Positions 27,659 to 37,658 of a DNA stretch of 64,000 nt are shown in pieces. Source of the DNA: Posidoniimonas polymericola (lineage in GTDB: Bacteria; Planctomycetota; Planctomycetia; Pirellulales; Lacipirellulaceae); assembly GCF_007859935.1 (NCBI RefSeq), contig NZ_SJPO01000012.1:146292-210291 (forward strand), read 5' to 3'. Under the pieces are notes generated by a model. That model was not told the DNA's origin, searched no databases, and was given only the letters and a program-made list of their open reading frames with translations. Position numbers and translations under genes: made by a program. The stretch's first letter is position 1; each line of letters opens with the position of its first letter.

Positions 27659-30409
27659 CTAAGGCGAGGTCAGCATCACGGCGTCCAGGGTCTTCTCGAT
27701 ACGCGCCCGCGACTCCAGCAGGTGGGCGCTCGTGTAGCTGTCGAGCTTGTCGGAATCGGCGACGTTGGCCATCTTGTCCTCCAGCGACTTGAGCTCCGCG
27801 TAGGCCAGCGTCTGGCAGTCCTGCGGGGCGCTCGTGGACCCCAGGGCCAGGCGGGCCAGGCGTTCGAGGTAGACCCGCTGCAGGTTGCGGCGCAGGCTGC
27901 TCACTGCCGGCGTGCGGACCGTGTACTCGCGGTCGCCCGGGTCGGCGTCGAGCTCCGCAAAGATAGCGGCCGTGAGCCGGTCGAGCAGTTCGGCGGTGGT
28001 CAGCGCGTCCTGGTCGGACGGGGTCTTGAGCTCGCTGTCGTGCACGCGGGTGAGGGTCAGCGGCGACAGCAGCCGATCGAGGATCCGCTCCTGCCACAGC
28101 AGGATCACCTCGTGGGCCGGGTAGTCGGGCCGGTCGACGACGTCCTGCCCCCAATGGCTCCAGCGGGAGGGCGCCAGCTGGTTGTACATCTTCGGCGGGA
28201 TATCAAACGGCTTGTCGCTGAACACCTGCTCTTCGATCAGGTCGAGCGCCTCGCGTTGCTGCTTGGCGTCGACCACCTCGAACGGGGAGGGGGCGTTCTC
28301 GTCGCCGACGTGGCTGCGGCTGACATACACGCCGCCGACGTACCGCGAGGCCATGAACATCGCCTGGCCGTGGGTCGACAGCAGCACGCCAAACGCCCGC
28401 CGGGCCTTCTCGTAGCCGTCGCCCTCGTCGGTCACGCTCTCGACGATCTCCGGCATTGCGTCGGCCACGATGGCGGCCTGCCCCTTTGCCCACCCGACCA
28501 GGTCGTTCGACATGTCGAAGCGGATGCTGTGCGGGTCCGGGTCGATGCCGCGGGTGTCCTCGTCGGTCAGGTAGGCCAGGCCCGGCTCGCCAGAGCGGGC
28601 GGCGATCTTCTTCAGCTCGGGCAGCTCGGCCTCGGTCGAGCCCTTGAGCGGCTTGTAGCCGTACTCGATCGCCCAGTAGTCGTACGGGCCGATAGTGGTC
28701 GAGTAGTAGTCGCCCTGCTCGGTTCCCGGCGGCGCCAGGTTCACGGGGGAGTAGTCCATCACCGACGCGGTCAGGCCGGTCTTGCTGGTCTTGGAGACGT
28801 CGTTCAGCTCGGCGGGCGAGTACAGCGCGCTGGCCTTAAAGTTGTGCCGCAGACCGAGCGTGTGGCCCACCTCGTGCATCGTGACCTCCTTGAGGCCCTG
28901 CATGATCAGCTTCTCGAGGTCCTCCGGGCTCCGCTTGCGGACCGCCCCGACCGAGGCGCCCAGCGCGAACTGCTGCGACATGCCGTGCAGCAGGTTACAG
29001 CTGCAGCGTTCGCCGTGGCGGTGACGCAGGGCGATCGGCGTCGAGCTCTGCTGCTGGCGGTAGCTCTCTAGGTCGATCGGGCCGCCGGTCATCGCGGCGA
29101 TGCCCTCGGGGGTGAAGGTCTCGTAGCGGACCTTCCAGGTCTGCAGGAAGTCGGCGTCGAAGATAATGTCGGCGTCGAGGATCTCGCCTGTCAGCGGGTT
29201 CACGCGGGACGGGCCCATGGCGAAGCCGGCGCTCGACGTAATCCACCGGAACGTGTTGTAGTTGATGTCGCCCGGCTCCCAGGTCGCGTCGTCCGGCTGC
29301 TGGCGGACGTCGATCGCATCGTAGAACCCGGCTTTCTCGAACGCCTTGTTCCACTCGGCGATGCCGTCGCGGATCGGCTTGCGGTACTTGTAGGGGATGG
29401 TCTTCTCGAGCCAGAAGACGATCGGCTCCTTGGGGGGCGACTTCTCGGCGTCCGGGTCGGCCTTCTGCAGGTTCCAGCGGTTGATGTACCGCACGAAGCG
29501 GTCTTCGTTCTCGGCCTTCGAGTAGTCTTTGCGGACCGTCAGAAAGTACCCGATGCGGTCGTCGGCCAGGCGCGGCTTGTAGTTCGACTCCGGCAGGCGG
29601 CTGATCGAGTAGTGCACGCCGACCGTGACGCCACGCGAGTCGGGCACGGTGTCAAAGTCGTCGCGGCCGGCCGACGCGTAAGTGGCGGCGACCTGGACCT
29701 CGAGGTTCTTCGGATGGGCCTCGACATTGGCCCAGGTCGAACGCGACTTGCTGAACGTGAAGCCCGGCAGCACCATCGAGATCTGCGGCAGGTCGCTCAG
29801 GAAAACCTGCCCGAGGTCGACCACGTAAGAGCCGCCGGACCCGCGGGTAATGATCGGCAGGCTGTACAGCACGCTGTCGGTGAACGCCATCGCGACCGCC
29901 TTCTCGCTCGGGCTGCCCGAGTCGGCGCGGAAGCGGACATTGCGGCGCACCACGTGGATCCGCTCGCCCACCTTGCGGAACTGCCACACCCAGTCGTCGC
30001 CGAATCCCCAGCTGTAACCGCCAAGGATCGGCCGCTGGCCGATGCCCTTGGCGATGGTGATCAGGACGATGTAGTCCTTGTCGAGGTCCGCTGGTTTGAG
30101 CTCGGCGAGCAGTTTGTCGTCGCCCTGGTGGAGCTTGATCAGCCCGTCGTCGATCGTCTTGAGGTCCTTGGTGACCTTCGACAACGGCGGGTACTTAGAG
30201 TCGGCGCCGTCGGACTTCTTGTCGGAGTCCTTCTCGCTGCTGGAAGAATCGTCACTCGATGCAGAAACTTTTCCGTCGTCGGCCGGCTTGGCCGCTTCCG
30301 ATTGAGCGTCCTGCTCGGGTTCTGCCGCTCTAGCCGTCAGCGCCGTCAGCAGGCACCCAATGGCGAAGAAGCTCGTCAGCAGCCGATATCCCCAAGGCTT
30401 GCTTGCCAT
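27659..30409 (-). CDS. Large secreted zinc metalloprotease (DUF5117/DUF4953 type)
   Basis: 916 residues. A signal peptide (LLTSFFAIGCLLTALTARAAE) is followed by a Ser/Asp/Lys-rich low-complexity stretch to about residue 75. The body carries the extended zinc motif HEVGHTLGLRHNF (metzincin HEXXHXXGXXH) and further family features such as SVMDYSPVNLAPPG, the Met-turn position. Planctomycetes and Bacteroidetes carry large exported proteins of this architecture. Substrates are unknown. It stands alone, separated by about 230 bases from the divergent phosphotransferase gene. Confidence 0.88.
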   Translation of the reverse strand: MASKPWGYRLLTSFFAIGCLLTALTARAAEPEQDAQSEAAKPADDGKVSASSDDSSSSEKDSDKKSDGADSKYPPLSKVTKDLKTIDDGLIKLHQGDDKLLAELKPADLDKDYIVLITIAKGIGQRPILGGYSWGFGDDWVWQFRKVGERIHVVRRNVRFRADSGSPSEKAVAMAFTDSVLYSLPIITRGSGGSYVVDLGQVFLSDLPQISMVLPGFTFSKSRSTWANVEAHPKNLEVQVAATYASAGRDDFDTVPDSRGVTVGVHYSISRLPESNYKPRLADDRIGYFLTVRKDYSKAENEDRFVRYINRWNLQKADPDAEKSPPKEPIVFWLEKTIPYKYRKPIRDGIAEWNKAFEKAGFYDAIDVRQQPDDATWEPGDINYNTFRWITSSAGFAMGPSRVNPLTGEILDADIIFDADFLQTWKVRYETFTPEGIAAMTGGPIDLESYRQQQSSTPIALRHRHGERCSCNLLHGMSQQFALGASVGAVRKRSPEDLEKLIMQGLKEVTMHEVGHTLGLRHNFKASALYSPAELNDVSKTSKTGLTASVMDYSPVNLAPPGTEQGDYYSTTIGPYDYWAIEYGYKPLKGSTEAELPELKKIAARSGEPGLAYLTDEDTRGIDPDPHSIRFDMSNDLVGWAKGQAAIVADAMPEIVESVTDEGDGYEKARRAFGVLLSTHGQAMFMASRYVGGVYVSRSHVGDENAPSPFEVVDAKQQREALDLIEEQVFSDKPFDIPPKMYNQLAPSRWSHWGQDVVDRPDYPAHEVILLWQERILDRLLSPLTLTRVHDSELKTPSDQDALTTAELLDRLTAAIFAELDADPGDREYTVRTPAVSSLRRNLQRVYLERLARLALGSTSAPQDCQTLAYAELKSLEDKMANVADSDKLDSYTSAHLLESRARIEKTLDAVMLTSP

Positions 30410-30638
30410 GGTAAATTCCTTGCAGGTAGAGAGTTAAGTCGCGTGGTGCGGCTTCATATACGGGAGCGGGGGAGGGGACGCGGCCATGGCGCCCAAGCGG
30501 ATTGGTCCGTAAATATACCCCATTCTTCCCGTTTTGTTCTGCCGGCTGGCAAAATGCCTAGCGTGAGCTAGGGGCCGGCGAGGCCTTTACCACCGCGGGC
30601 CGACCCAGCCTTCGCCATCCACTAATTGAGCGGCGCGA

Positions 30639-31721
30639 ATGCGCGACACTTGGGCGCACCCCGACAGCCACGACAACCAGCAAGCCGCCGACGTGCTGCG
30701 CCGCTATTCTTACGCCGAATCGCCCCTGATGTTCGCACCGCAGCCCCTGCTGCGGGCGGTGGGCTCCCTCGGCGGGCTGAGTGGAGCAAGGTTCTGGAGA
30801 GTCACCCTCGGGGGCCAGCCGCGGCTGCTCCGGAAGTGGCCTGCCCACGTTTCGGCAGCGTGGCTGAGCGAGCTTCACGCCCTGCTACGGCACGTTAACG
30901 CCGTCGGGATCCAGGAGGCGCCGGCGCCCCTGGCAGACGCGAGCGGAAGCACCGTTGTCGCCCACGCCGGACACAGTTGGGAGCTGAACGACTGGTTGCC
31001 AGGATCTCCAATCGAAGAGGTCCTGCCCAACGCGACTGCCCAAGCCGCCCGGCCCGGCATCGCCGCTGGCGCCGCCGCCCTAGCCCGATTCCACGAGGCG
31101 TGCGTCGCGTACCCTAATCGCCCGGGGTCCCTCGGGTCGCCGAACGCGGTCCGAAAACGCCAGCAGGCCCTGCAAGAACTAGCGGCCGGCCCTCCTACCG
31201 CACCGCCGCCTGACGGCGAACACCTCGTGACTCAGCACGATTCCGCGGCAATACTTGCCCGCCTGCAATCGCTGGGCCCTCGGATGCTGAGGCAGGTTGC
31301 CGCTGTCAGCGACCAGCCGACCCGGCTGCAGATGATCCACGGCGACGCGCGAAGGGAGCACCTCCTGCTGAGTAACGGCCGCGTAACAGGCCTGATCGAC
31401 TTTGGAGCGGTCACCTACGACACGCCGCTGGTCGACCTCGCCCGGTGGCTGGGAGAAACCTGCTCGGAATGCCCCGCCGCGTGGGCCGACGGGCTGGCGG
31501 CGTACCACGCGCTGCGTCCGCTCACCGACCTCGAACGGCGCCTGACGCCGTTGCTGGCGGTTTCGGGTACCCTCATCGCCGCCAGCAATTGGCTGCGTTG
31601 GTCCGCAGAACCGTCGATGAATTTAGGTAGTCGAGCGGCCCCCCAGGCCCGCATCCAGCAGCTCGCCAGGCGGCTGGAGTTGATTGCCAGCGGGCGGCAC
31701 GCGGCTCAGATTGTCGACTAA
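30639..31721 (+). CDS. Aminoglycoside phosphotransferase-family (APH) kinase
   Basis: 360 residues. MIHGDARREHLLLSNGRVTG matches the Brenner-type catalytic loop (HGD) of the APH/choline kinase fold, and LIDFGAVTYDTPLVDLARWLG the metal-binding IDF segment. The N-terminal ATP-binding lobe is divergent. The family phosphorylates small-molecule hydroxyls, including homoserine, choline, sugars and antibiotics; nothing here points to drug resistance in particular. Solitary gene. Confidence 0.8.
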   Translation: MRDTWAHPDSHDNQQAADVLRRYSYAESPLMFAPQPLLRAVGSLGGLSGARFWRVTLGGQPRLLRKWPAHVSAAWLSELHALLRHVNAVGIQEAPAPLADASGSTVVAHAGHSWELNDWLPGSPIEEVLPNATAQAARPGIAAGAAALARFHEACVAYPNRPGSLGSPNAVRKRQQALQELAAGPPTAPPPDGEHLVTQHDSAAILARLQSLGPRMLRQVAAVSDQPTRLQMIHGDARREHLLLSNGRVTGLIDFGAVTYDTPLVDLARWLGETCSECPAAWADGLAAYHALRPLTDLERRLTPLLAVSGTLIAASNWLRWSAEPSMNLGSRAAPQARIQQLARRLELIASGRHAAQIVD

Positions 31722-31904
31722 ATCGTGAATGTAAGCCGGCTTACGCTGCGGGCCCCGGCTCCTCGGGCCCCGAGCCAATTCGGTCGATGGGACGTACAGA
31801 ACCGTGTTTGTTCGGGCGCGCCCGTGCGATAAAATGCCCGGCCAGGACCCCGCCGAAGGAATCGAGCGGGGCCGGCCCACCGGAAGTACTCAAGGAACCG
31901 CCAC

Positions 31905-33926
31905 GTGGCTCGCACTGCGTCCTCAATCCGCTTTCTCATCGTGATCGCTCTGGCGAGCGTCTTCGCGCACGCGGCCACCCCGCTCCCGGCCAGCGGCCAG
32001 GGGTTCCTCGACCAATTCCAGAACAACAGCTTTGGGGGCTCCGCAGGCTTCGGCGCCAACGCCGACGAGCCGGTGTCGGTGAGCTCGCAGTTCACGCCAG
32101 CCACCGCCGACCGCCCCGCCGTGCTCATGGTGACTGCCAAGATCGGCCCGGGCTGGCACGTCTACTCGCAGGAGCAGGGCAAGCTGCCAAGCGGGCTCGG
32201 CCCGCAGAAGACGACGCTCAAGCTGGCGGAGTCGCCTGAGTATCGATTGCTCGGCGGCTTCCGCGAGTTCCCCCTGCCCCACGAGCGGCTCGACACGGTC
32301 GTGTTCGAGGGCCTCATGCTCAAAGAACACGAGAACAAGGTGACGTGGTACGCCCCGATAGCGTTCGCCGACGGCGTCGACCCGGCCTCGGCAACGGTCA
32401 ACGCGAAGCTCGACCTGCAGGCGTGCCACGACCAGCAGGGCTGCGTGCCGCAGAGCTTCGAGATCACCGCGCAGCTAGGCGACGGCGTGCCGATTGGCGA
32501 ACTCGACACGACTGCTCCGTCCGCCATTGCAGCAACGCCCGACCCGTCATCGCCGTCGCCGACGCCGCCTTCTAAGAGCGTGACCCCGGCCGAGCTCGCC
32601 GCGGCGGGGGCCGCCGCGGAGCCGTACAAACTGAGTGAGGTGCGGTTCCCAGAACAACCCGGCTCCGATTCGTTGCTCCGCAACCTGGTGCTGGCGTTTG
32701 GTGGCGGGCTGATCCTGAACCTAATGCCGTGCGTGCTGCCGGTGATCGGTCTGAAGGTGATGAGCTTTGTGCAGCAGGCCGGCTTCAGCCGCGCCAAGGC
32801 GTTCGAACTTAACCTGTGGTACTCGCTCGGAATTATTTCGGTGTTCTGGATCCTCGGGCTGCTCGCAATCTTTGCCGGCCTGTCGTGGGGCAAGCAATTC
32901 AGCAGCGTCGGATTCAACCTGGTGATGGCGTCGATCGTGTTCGCGATGGCGCTAAGCCTGCTGGGAGTGTGGGAGATCCACGTGCCGAGCGTCGTGGGCC
33001 GGGGCTCTACCCACCAGGCGGTCGCCGGCGAGGGCCGCTCCGCCGCGTACTTCAAGGGCGTGCTAACCACCATGCTGGCGACCCCTTGCACCGGGCCCGG
33101 GATGGCGGTAGCGCTCGGCTGGGCGGTCCGCCAGTCGGGGCCCACGATCATGCTGGTGTTCACCGTGCTGGGCCTCGGCATGGCGTTCCCGTACCTGCTG
33201 ATCGGCGCCTTCCCGAAGCTGGTCAACTTCCTGCCGCGGCCGGGCGAGTGGATGGTGACCTTCAAGCAGCTGATGGGGTTCGTGCTGCTGAGCACCGTGA
33301 TCTTCCTGCTGTCGCTGGTCCCGAGCAACTATCTTTTGCCGTCGCTCTGCCTGCTGACCTCAATCGGGCTGGCGTGCTGGGTCTACTCGAAGATGCAAAT
33401 CGGCGCCCCGATCGGCGAGCACACGCAGACCATCGCGCTGAGCGGCGCCATTGTGGCGGCCGGCGCCGTGTTCGCCTTCGCCTGGCTGGCGCCCGTGCTG
33501 TCCGACGAGAGCGAGGAGTGGCAGGCGTTCTCGCTCGCCAAGCTGAACCAGGTCGCTGTGGAGGAAGGCAAGACCGTGCTTGTCGACTTCGGCGCCGACT
33601 GGTGCGCCAACTGCCAGGTGCTTGAGAAGACTGTGCTGCACACGCCGCCGGTCGAGCAGGCGATCAAGACGAACCGGATCGTGACGATGTTTGCCGACAA
33701 CACCAAGTACCCGCCCGAGATCGAGCAGACCCTCAAGGCGCTCCGCAGCAACGGCGTGCCGGTGATTGCCATCTTCCCGGGCGGTGCTCCGTACGAGCCG
33801 ATTGTCTTCCGCGGCATTTACACTCAGGGCGACCTGACCGCGGCCATCGAAGAGGCCAAGACCCGTAAGCCAACCTCCGTGGCGAGTTCCACGCCCGACC
33901 GGCCGATCGCAACCGCGGCCCACTGA
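31905..33926 (+). CDS. DsbD-like thiol:disulfide interchange protein
   Basis: 673 residues starting at GTG 31905. Signal peptide, then an N-terminal DsbD-alpha/DsbC-like domain (about 45-200) with LQACHDQQGCVP carrying its Cys pair. After a Pro/Ser linker, a membrane domain of about eight helices (about 265-535) has the two redox Cys in NLMPCVLPVIGLK and MLATPCTGPGMAVALGWAV. A C-terminal thioredoxin domain has FGADWCANCQVLE (CXXC). It shuttles electrons from the cytoplasm to periplasmic thiol proteins. All three Cys pairs are present, unlike the thioredoxin-fold protein at 39625-41508. Confidence 0.92.
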   Translation: MARTASSIRFLIVIALASVFAHAATPLPASGQGFLDQFQNNSFGGSAGFGANADEPVSVSSQFTPATADRPAVLMVTAKIGPGWHVYSQEQGKLPSGLGPQKTTLKLAESPEYRLLGGFREFPLPHERLDTVVFEGLMLKEHENKVTWYAPIAFADGVDPASATVNAKLDLQACHDQQGCVPQSFEITAQLGDGVPIGELDTTAPSAIAATPDPSSPSPTPPSKSVTPAELAAAGAAAEPYKLSEVRFPEQPGSDSLLRNLVLAFGGGLILNLMPCVLPVIGLKVMSFVQQAGFSRAKAFELNLWYSLGIISVFWILGLLAIFAGLSWGKQFSSVGFNLVMASIVFAMALSLLGVWEIHVPSVVGRGSTHQAVAGEGRSAAYFKGVLTTMLATPCTGPGMAVALGWAVRQSGPTIMLVFTVLGLGMAFPYLLIGAFPKLVNFLPRPGEWMVTFKQLMGFVLLSTVIFLLSLVPSNYLLPSLCLLTSIGLACWVYSKMQIGAPIGEHTQTIALSGAIVAAGAVFAFAWLAPVLSDESEEWQAFSLAKLNQVAVEEGKTVLVDFGADWCANCQVLEKTVLHTPPVEQAIKTNRIVTMFADNTKYPPEIEQTLKALRSNGVPVIAIFPGGAPYEPIVFRGIYTQGDLTAAIEEAKTRKPTSVASSTPDRPIATAAH

Positions 33927-34048
33927 GCGAGTCGACCCCGGACGAAGGTCGCGTTCTCGGGGTCGGTGATGATCGAGATCGCGAGGCACAGGCGGCGGCT
34001 GCACGGACGGAGCTCCAGCGTCAGGCCCCCAGGCACGGCAACCGATCG

Positions 34049-35086
34049 CTAGGACGTAATTCGCCCGATCGCCCAGCTCTCTAGCCCCTGGTCGGCCAGC
34101 TGACTCCGAACGCTGTCGGCGTAGTAGTCGCTGACGATCAGCGCCAGGCCGACGCCCATGTTGAACACGCGGGCCATCTCGTCGGCGTCGACCGAGCCGA
34201 GCCGCTGCAGCCAGGAGAAAACGGGCGGGACCGCCCAGGTGTCCGGTTCGATCTCGAGTTTTGCGCCGGCCGGCAGCACCCGCTCGATGTTCTCTTGCAG
34301 CCCGCCGCCGGTGATGTGGGCGATGCCGTGCACTACCTGCTTCTTGCGGTAGTGGCTCAGCACGCTGCGGACCGGCCGCACGTACAGGCGGGTCGGCTTC
34401 AGCAGCTCTTCGCCAACCGTGCAGCCAAGCTCGTCGACGTGGTCGTCGACCTTTAGGCCGGCGATGTCGAACGCGATCTTCCGCACCAGGCTGAAGCCGT
34501 TGGAGTGGAGGCCGCTCGACGCGACGCCCAGCACAACGTCGCCCGGCGCGATCGCCTTGCCGTCAATTAGTTTGGCGCGGTCGACCACGCCGACGCAGAA
34601 ACCTGCCAGGTCGTAGTCGCCGCGGGCGTAGAGGTCGGGCATGATGGCGGTCTCGCCGCCGATCAGGCTGCAGTCGGTCTCTTCGCAGCCACGGCTGATC
34701 CCCTCGACCACGTCGGCCAGCCGCTCGGGGTCGTCGTGGCTCATGGCGATGTAGTCGAGGAAGAACAGCGGCTCGGCGCCGGTGCAGAGGGCGTCGTTAA
34801 CGCACATCGCGACCAGGTCGATGCCGACCGTGTTGTGCACCCCGGCCAGCTGGGCCGCCTTGAGCTTGGTGCCGACGCCGTCCGTGCAGGCGACCAGGAC
34901 TGGGTCCTGATAGTTGCGGGCGAAAAGCTTGCCAGCAAAATCGAGCTGAAATAGTCCCGCAAAGCCACCGTCCGCGGGCAGCACCCGCGGGCTGCGGGTG
35001 CGGTTCATCAGCGCCGGCAGGCGGGCCATCGACTGCTGGTAGAGTTCCAGGTCGACGCCAGAATCTTTGTAAGTTGCTTTCTGCAT
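34049..35086 (-). CDS. purM: Phosphoribosylformylglycinamidine cyclo-ligase
   Basis: 345 residues of the AIR synthase family. [15 protein letters not shown] opens the protein; [17 protein letters not shown] is the conserved metal/ATP segment, and [23 protein letters not shown] the signature downstream. [19 protein letters not shown] lies in the C-terminal domain. It closes the imidazole ring of AIR in purine biosynthesis (step 5). Length is as expected and no neighbour belongs to the pathway. Confidence 0.96.
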   Translation of the reverse strand: MQKATYKDSGVDLELYQQSMARLPALMNRTRSPRVLPADGGFAGLFQLDFAGKLFARNYQDPVLVACTDGVGTKLKAAQLAGVHNTVGIDLVAMCVNDALCTGAEPLFFLDYIAMSHDDPERLADVVEGISRGCEETDCSLIGGETAIMPDLYARGDYDLAGFCVGVVDRAKLIDGKAIAPGDVVLGVASSGLHSNGFSLVRKIAFDIAGLKVDDHVDELGCTVGEELLKPTRLYVRPVRSVLSHYRKKQVVHGIAHITGGGLQENIERVLPAGAKLEIEPDTWAVPPVFSWLQRLGSVDADEMARVFNMGVGLALIVSDYYADSVRSQLADQGLESWAIGRITS

Positions 35087-35390
35087 TCGCCTTAGCGTCC
35101 GTTTCGCGGTCAGGAAACGGGATTCTAGAGGGCCCCCCCGCCCGCTGTCAAAGGGCCGCCAAGCAGCTGCCGATCCTGCTGCCTGTTTCGATAACGACCA
35201 CCCGCCTGCGTAATCTGCAGAAGTCTTACCGGCTAGGCCGATTCTTACTTGGGAAGAAGTCGGCTACTATTTGGCGGGTGCTGGAGGTCTCCCTTGGCTT
35301 TTGACGAAGGTCAGAACACACCTCCCTCTTCAGGCTGGCGGCTGTGGGGAGTTTGTTGTTAGCAGGCTTCGTACCCTCGACGAGAACACC
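35087..35390. other. Divergent intergenic region purM / glgX-like
   Basis: About 304 bases upstream of both genes. No RNA or repeat was recognised; the frame running into glgX from 35271 has no plausible start or homology. The promoters of the two genes should be here. Confidence 0.4.
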
Positions 35391-37508
35391 ATGACGCGTA
35401 CGTCCCAGACCCCGACCTCCCGCAAGCCTTCCGCCGACCCGTTGATGCCCCAGCCCAAGCCCATCCTGCAGTTCAACTACCCGCTCCCCTACGGCGCCGT
35501 CGTGCGCGACGGCGGCGTCCAGTTCGCCATCTACAGCAAGTCCGCCACGTCGATGCGGGTGCTGCTGTACAACCGGGTCACCGACTCCGAGCCGAGCCGC
35601 AGCATCGAGTTCGACCCGCAGACCGACCGCTGGGGCGACATCTGGAGCATCTTTGTGCCCGAGCTGCCGATCGGGTCGCTCTACCACTTCCAGGCCGACG
35701 GGCCGTTCGCGCCCGAGCAGGGTCACCGGTTCGACGGCCACGCGCGGCTGATCGACCCGTACGCGCGGGCGCTGGCCGGCAAGTTCCAGCCCGGCCAGGA
35801 CGGCATCGTCCGTCCGCCAAAGTGCGTCGTGGTCGACGACCACTTCGACTGGCAGGGCGACCGGCACCTCAAGCGCCCGCTCAGCGAAACCATCATCTAC
35901 GAGATGCACGTCCGGGGCTTCACCAAGAGCTCGACCAGTGACGTCGACCACCCGGGGACCTACCTCGGCGTGATCGAGAAGATCCCGTACCTGAAGTCGC
36001 TCGGCGTGACGGCGGTCGAGCTGATGCCGGTCCACGAGTTCCCGACCGAAGAGAGCAACGGCAGCAAGAGCGAGCGGCCGAACTACTGGGGCTACGACCC
36101 GATGGCGTTCTTCGCCCCCCACCGCGGCTACGCCTACGGCAACAAGCCGGGCGCCCAGGTGCGGCAGTTCAAGGAGATGGTCCGCGAGCTCCACGCGGCG
36201 GGCATCGAGGTGATCCTGGACGTCGTGTTCAACCACACGTCCGAGGGGAACGAGCACGGCCCGACCTTCACCTTCAAGGGCCTGGAGAACAGCGTCTACT
36301 ACATGCTGAACCAGGACGGGAGCTACAAAAACTACTCCGGCTGCGGCAACACGGTCAACAGCAACCACCCGATCGCGCGGGAGATGATTTTCCACTGCCT
36401 GCGGCACTGGGTCTACAACTACCACATCGACGGCTTCCGCTTCGACCTGGCGAGCATCCTGCACCGCAACCGGCACGGCGACCTGGTGCCCAACCCGCCG
36501 CTGGTGGAGTACATCGCCGAGGACCCAATGCTGGCCGACACCAAGATCATCGCCGAGGCGTGGGACGCAGCCGGCGCGTACCAGGTCGGATCGTTCGCGA
36601 ACCACCGCTGGGCGGAGTGGAACGGCGCGTACCGCGACAACATCCGCCGCTACTGGCGGGGCGACAACGGCATGACCGGCGCCATGGCGACCCGCCTGTC
36701 CGGCTCCAGCGACCTCTACCAGCCGAGCGGCAAGAACCCGTACCACAGCATCAACTTCGTCACCTCGCACGACGGCTACACGCTCAACGACCTCGTCAGC
36801 TACGAGCGTAAGCACAACATGGCCAACGGCGAGGAAAACCGCGACGGCGACAACAACAACTACAGCTCCAACTACGGCATCGAGGGACCGACCCGCCGGG
36901 TCGCGATCCAGGAGCTGCGGGTCCGCCAGGTGAAGAACATGCTCGCCACGCTGCTCCTCAGCCAGGGCACCCCGATGATCGTCTCGGGCGACGAGGTGCT
37001 CCGCACGCAGCGCGGCAACAACAACGCCTACTGCCAAGACAACGCCACGAGCTGGTTCGACTGGCGGCTGGTCTCACGCAACACCGAGATGCTCCGCTTC
37101 GTCGAGGCCCTCACCGCGTTCCGCGTCCACCAGCCGACGCTCCGCCGCGAGGCGTTCCTGACCGGCACCGCCGAACGCCCCAACGACCTGCCGGACGTCA
37201 GCTGGTACGGCACCGACGGCGAGGTGATCGACTGGCAGAGCGCCTACCACAGCATGACCTGCCTGCTCGGCACCAGCTGGCTGCGGGACCGCAACGCCCG
37301 CTGCGTGATGATCCTGATGCACGCGGGCGGCAGCCCCCAGAACTTCATGGCCCCGCCGGCGGCCGAGAAGTTCAAGTGGCGGCTGTTCATCGACACCGCC
37401 AAGCCGTCGCCGAAGGACATCTACCCGGGCGCTACGGGTCCGGTGCTGATCAACGGCGAGCCGATCGAGCTCGACCACCACTCGCTGCGGTGCTACGTAG
37501 CGGTGTAG
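35391..37508 (+). CDS. GlgX-like glycogen debranching enzyme
   Basis: 705 residues of glycoside hydrolase family 13. An N-terminal CBM48-type beta domain (about 30-150) precedes a (beta/alpha)8 barrel with YEMHVRGFTKS, DVVFNHTSEGNEHGP, the nucleophile Asp in HIDGFRFDLASIL, the acid/base Glu in KIIAEAWDAAGAYQ and the transition-state Asp in INFVTSHDGYTLND. The C-terminal beta domain ends at the stop. It hydrolyses alpha-1,6 branches of glycogen or limit dextrin. The ATG at 35391 is chosen because homology begins shortly after it. Confidence 0.93.
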   Translation: MTRTSQTPTSRKPSADPLMPQPKPILQFNYPLPYGAVVRDGGVQFAIYSKSATSMRVLLYNRVTDSEPSRSIEFDPQTDRWGDIWSIFVPELPIGSLYHFQADGPFAPEQGHRFDGHARLIDPYARALAGKFQPGQDGIVRPPKCVVVDDHFDWQGDRHLKRPLSETIIYEMHVRGFTKSSTSDVDHPGTYLGVIEKIPYLKSLGVTAVELMPVHEFPTEESNGSKSERPNYWGYDPMAFFAPHRGYAYGNKPGAQVRQFKEMVRELHAAGIEVILDVVFNHTSEGNEHGPTFTFKGLENSVYYMLNQDGSYKNYSGCGNTVNSNHPIAREMIFHCLRHWVYNYHIDGFRFDLASILHRNRHGDLVPNPPLVEYIAEDPMLADTKIIAEAWDAAGAYQVGSFANHRWAEWNGAYRDNIRRYWRGDNGMTGAMATRLSGSSDLYQPSGKNPYHSINFVTSHDGYTLNDLVSYERKHNMANGEENRDGDNNNYSSNYGIEGPTRRVAIQELRVRQVKNMLATLLLSQGTPMIVSGDEVLRTQRGNNNAYCQDNATSWFDWRLVSRNTEMLRFVEALTAFRVHQPTLRREAFLTGTAERPNDLPDVSWYGTDGEVIDWQSAYHSMTCLLGTSWLRDRNARCVMILMHAGGSPQNFMAPPAAEKFKWRLFIDTAKPSPKDIYPGATGPVLINGEPIELDHHSLRCYVAV

Positions 37509-37658
37509 CCAGGCGGCGGCAGGCCAAACGCGTCGCGGAGGCGTGTCCCCGAGGGACTGGCCGGCGGCCGGTGACGGTGTTAATTTGCCATGGTTGGGCG
37601 GGACGCGTTCGTCGCGGGCCGCCCCATCCACGCCAGGCCAGCAACACCAGGGACCGCA

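Noticed and set aside
27722..29071. 449-residue plus-strand ORF opposite the metalloprotease
   Set aside because: Shadow of the HEXXH protease gene, without any recognisable domain.
30639..31721. Antibiotic resistance gene (aminoglycoside phosphotransferase)
   Set aside because: Only the general APH fold is visible; the family is broad and nothing in the neighbourhood indicates resistance or mobility.
35226..37037. 603-residue minus-strand ORF opposite the glgX-like gene
   Set aside because: Antisense shadow of a GH13 enzyme with full catalytic motifs; the ORF has only Val/Asp/Ala-rich low complexity.
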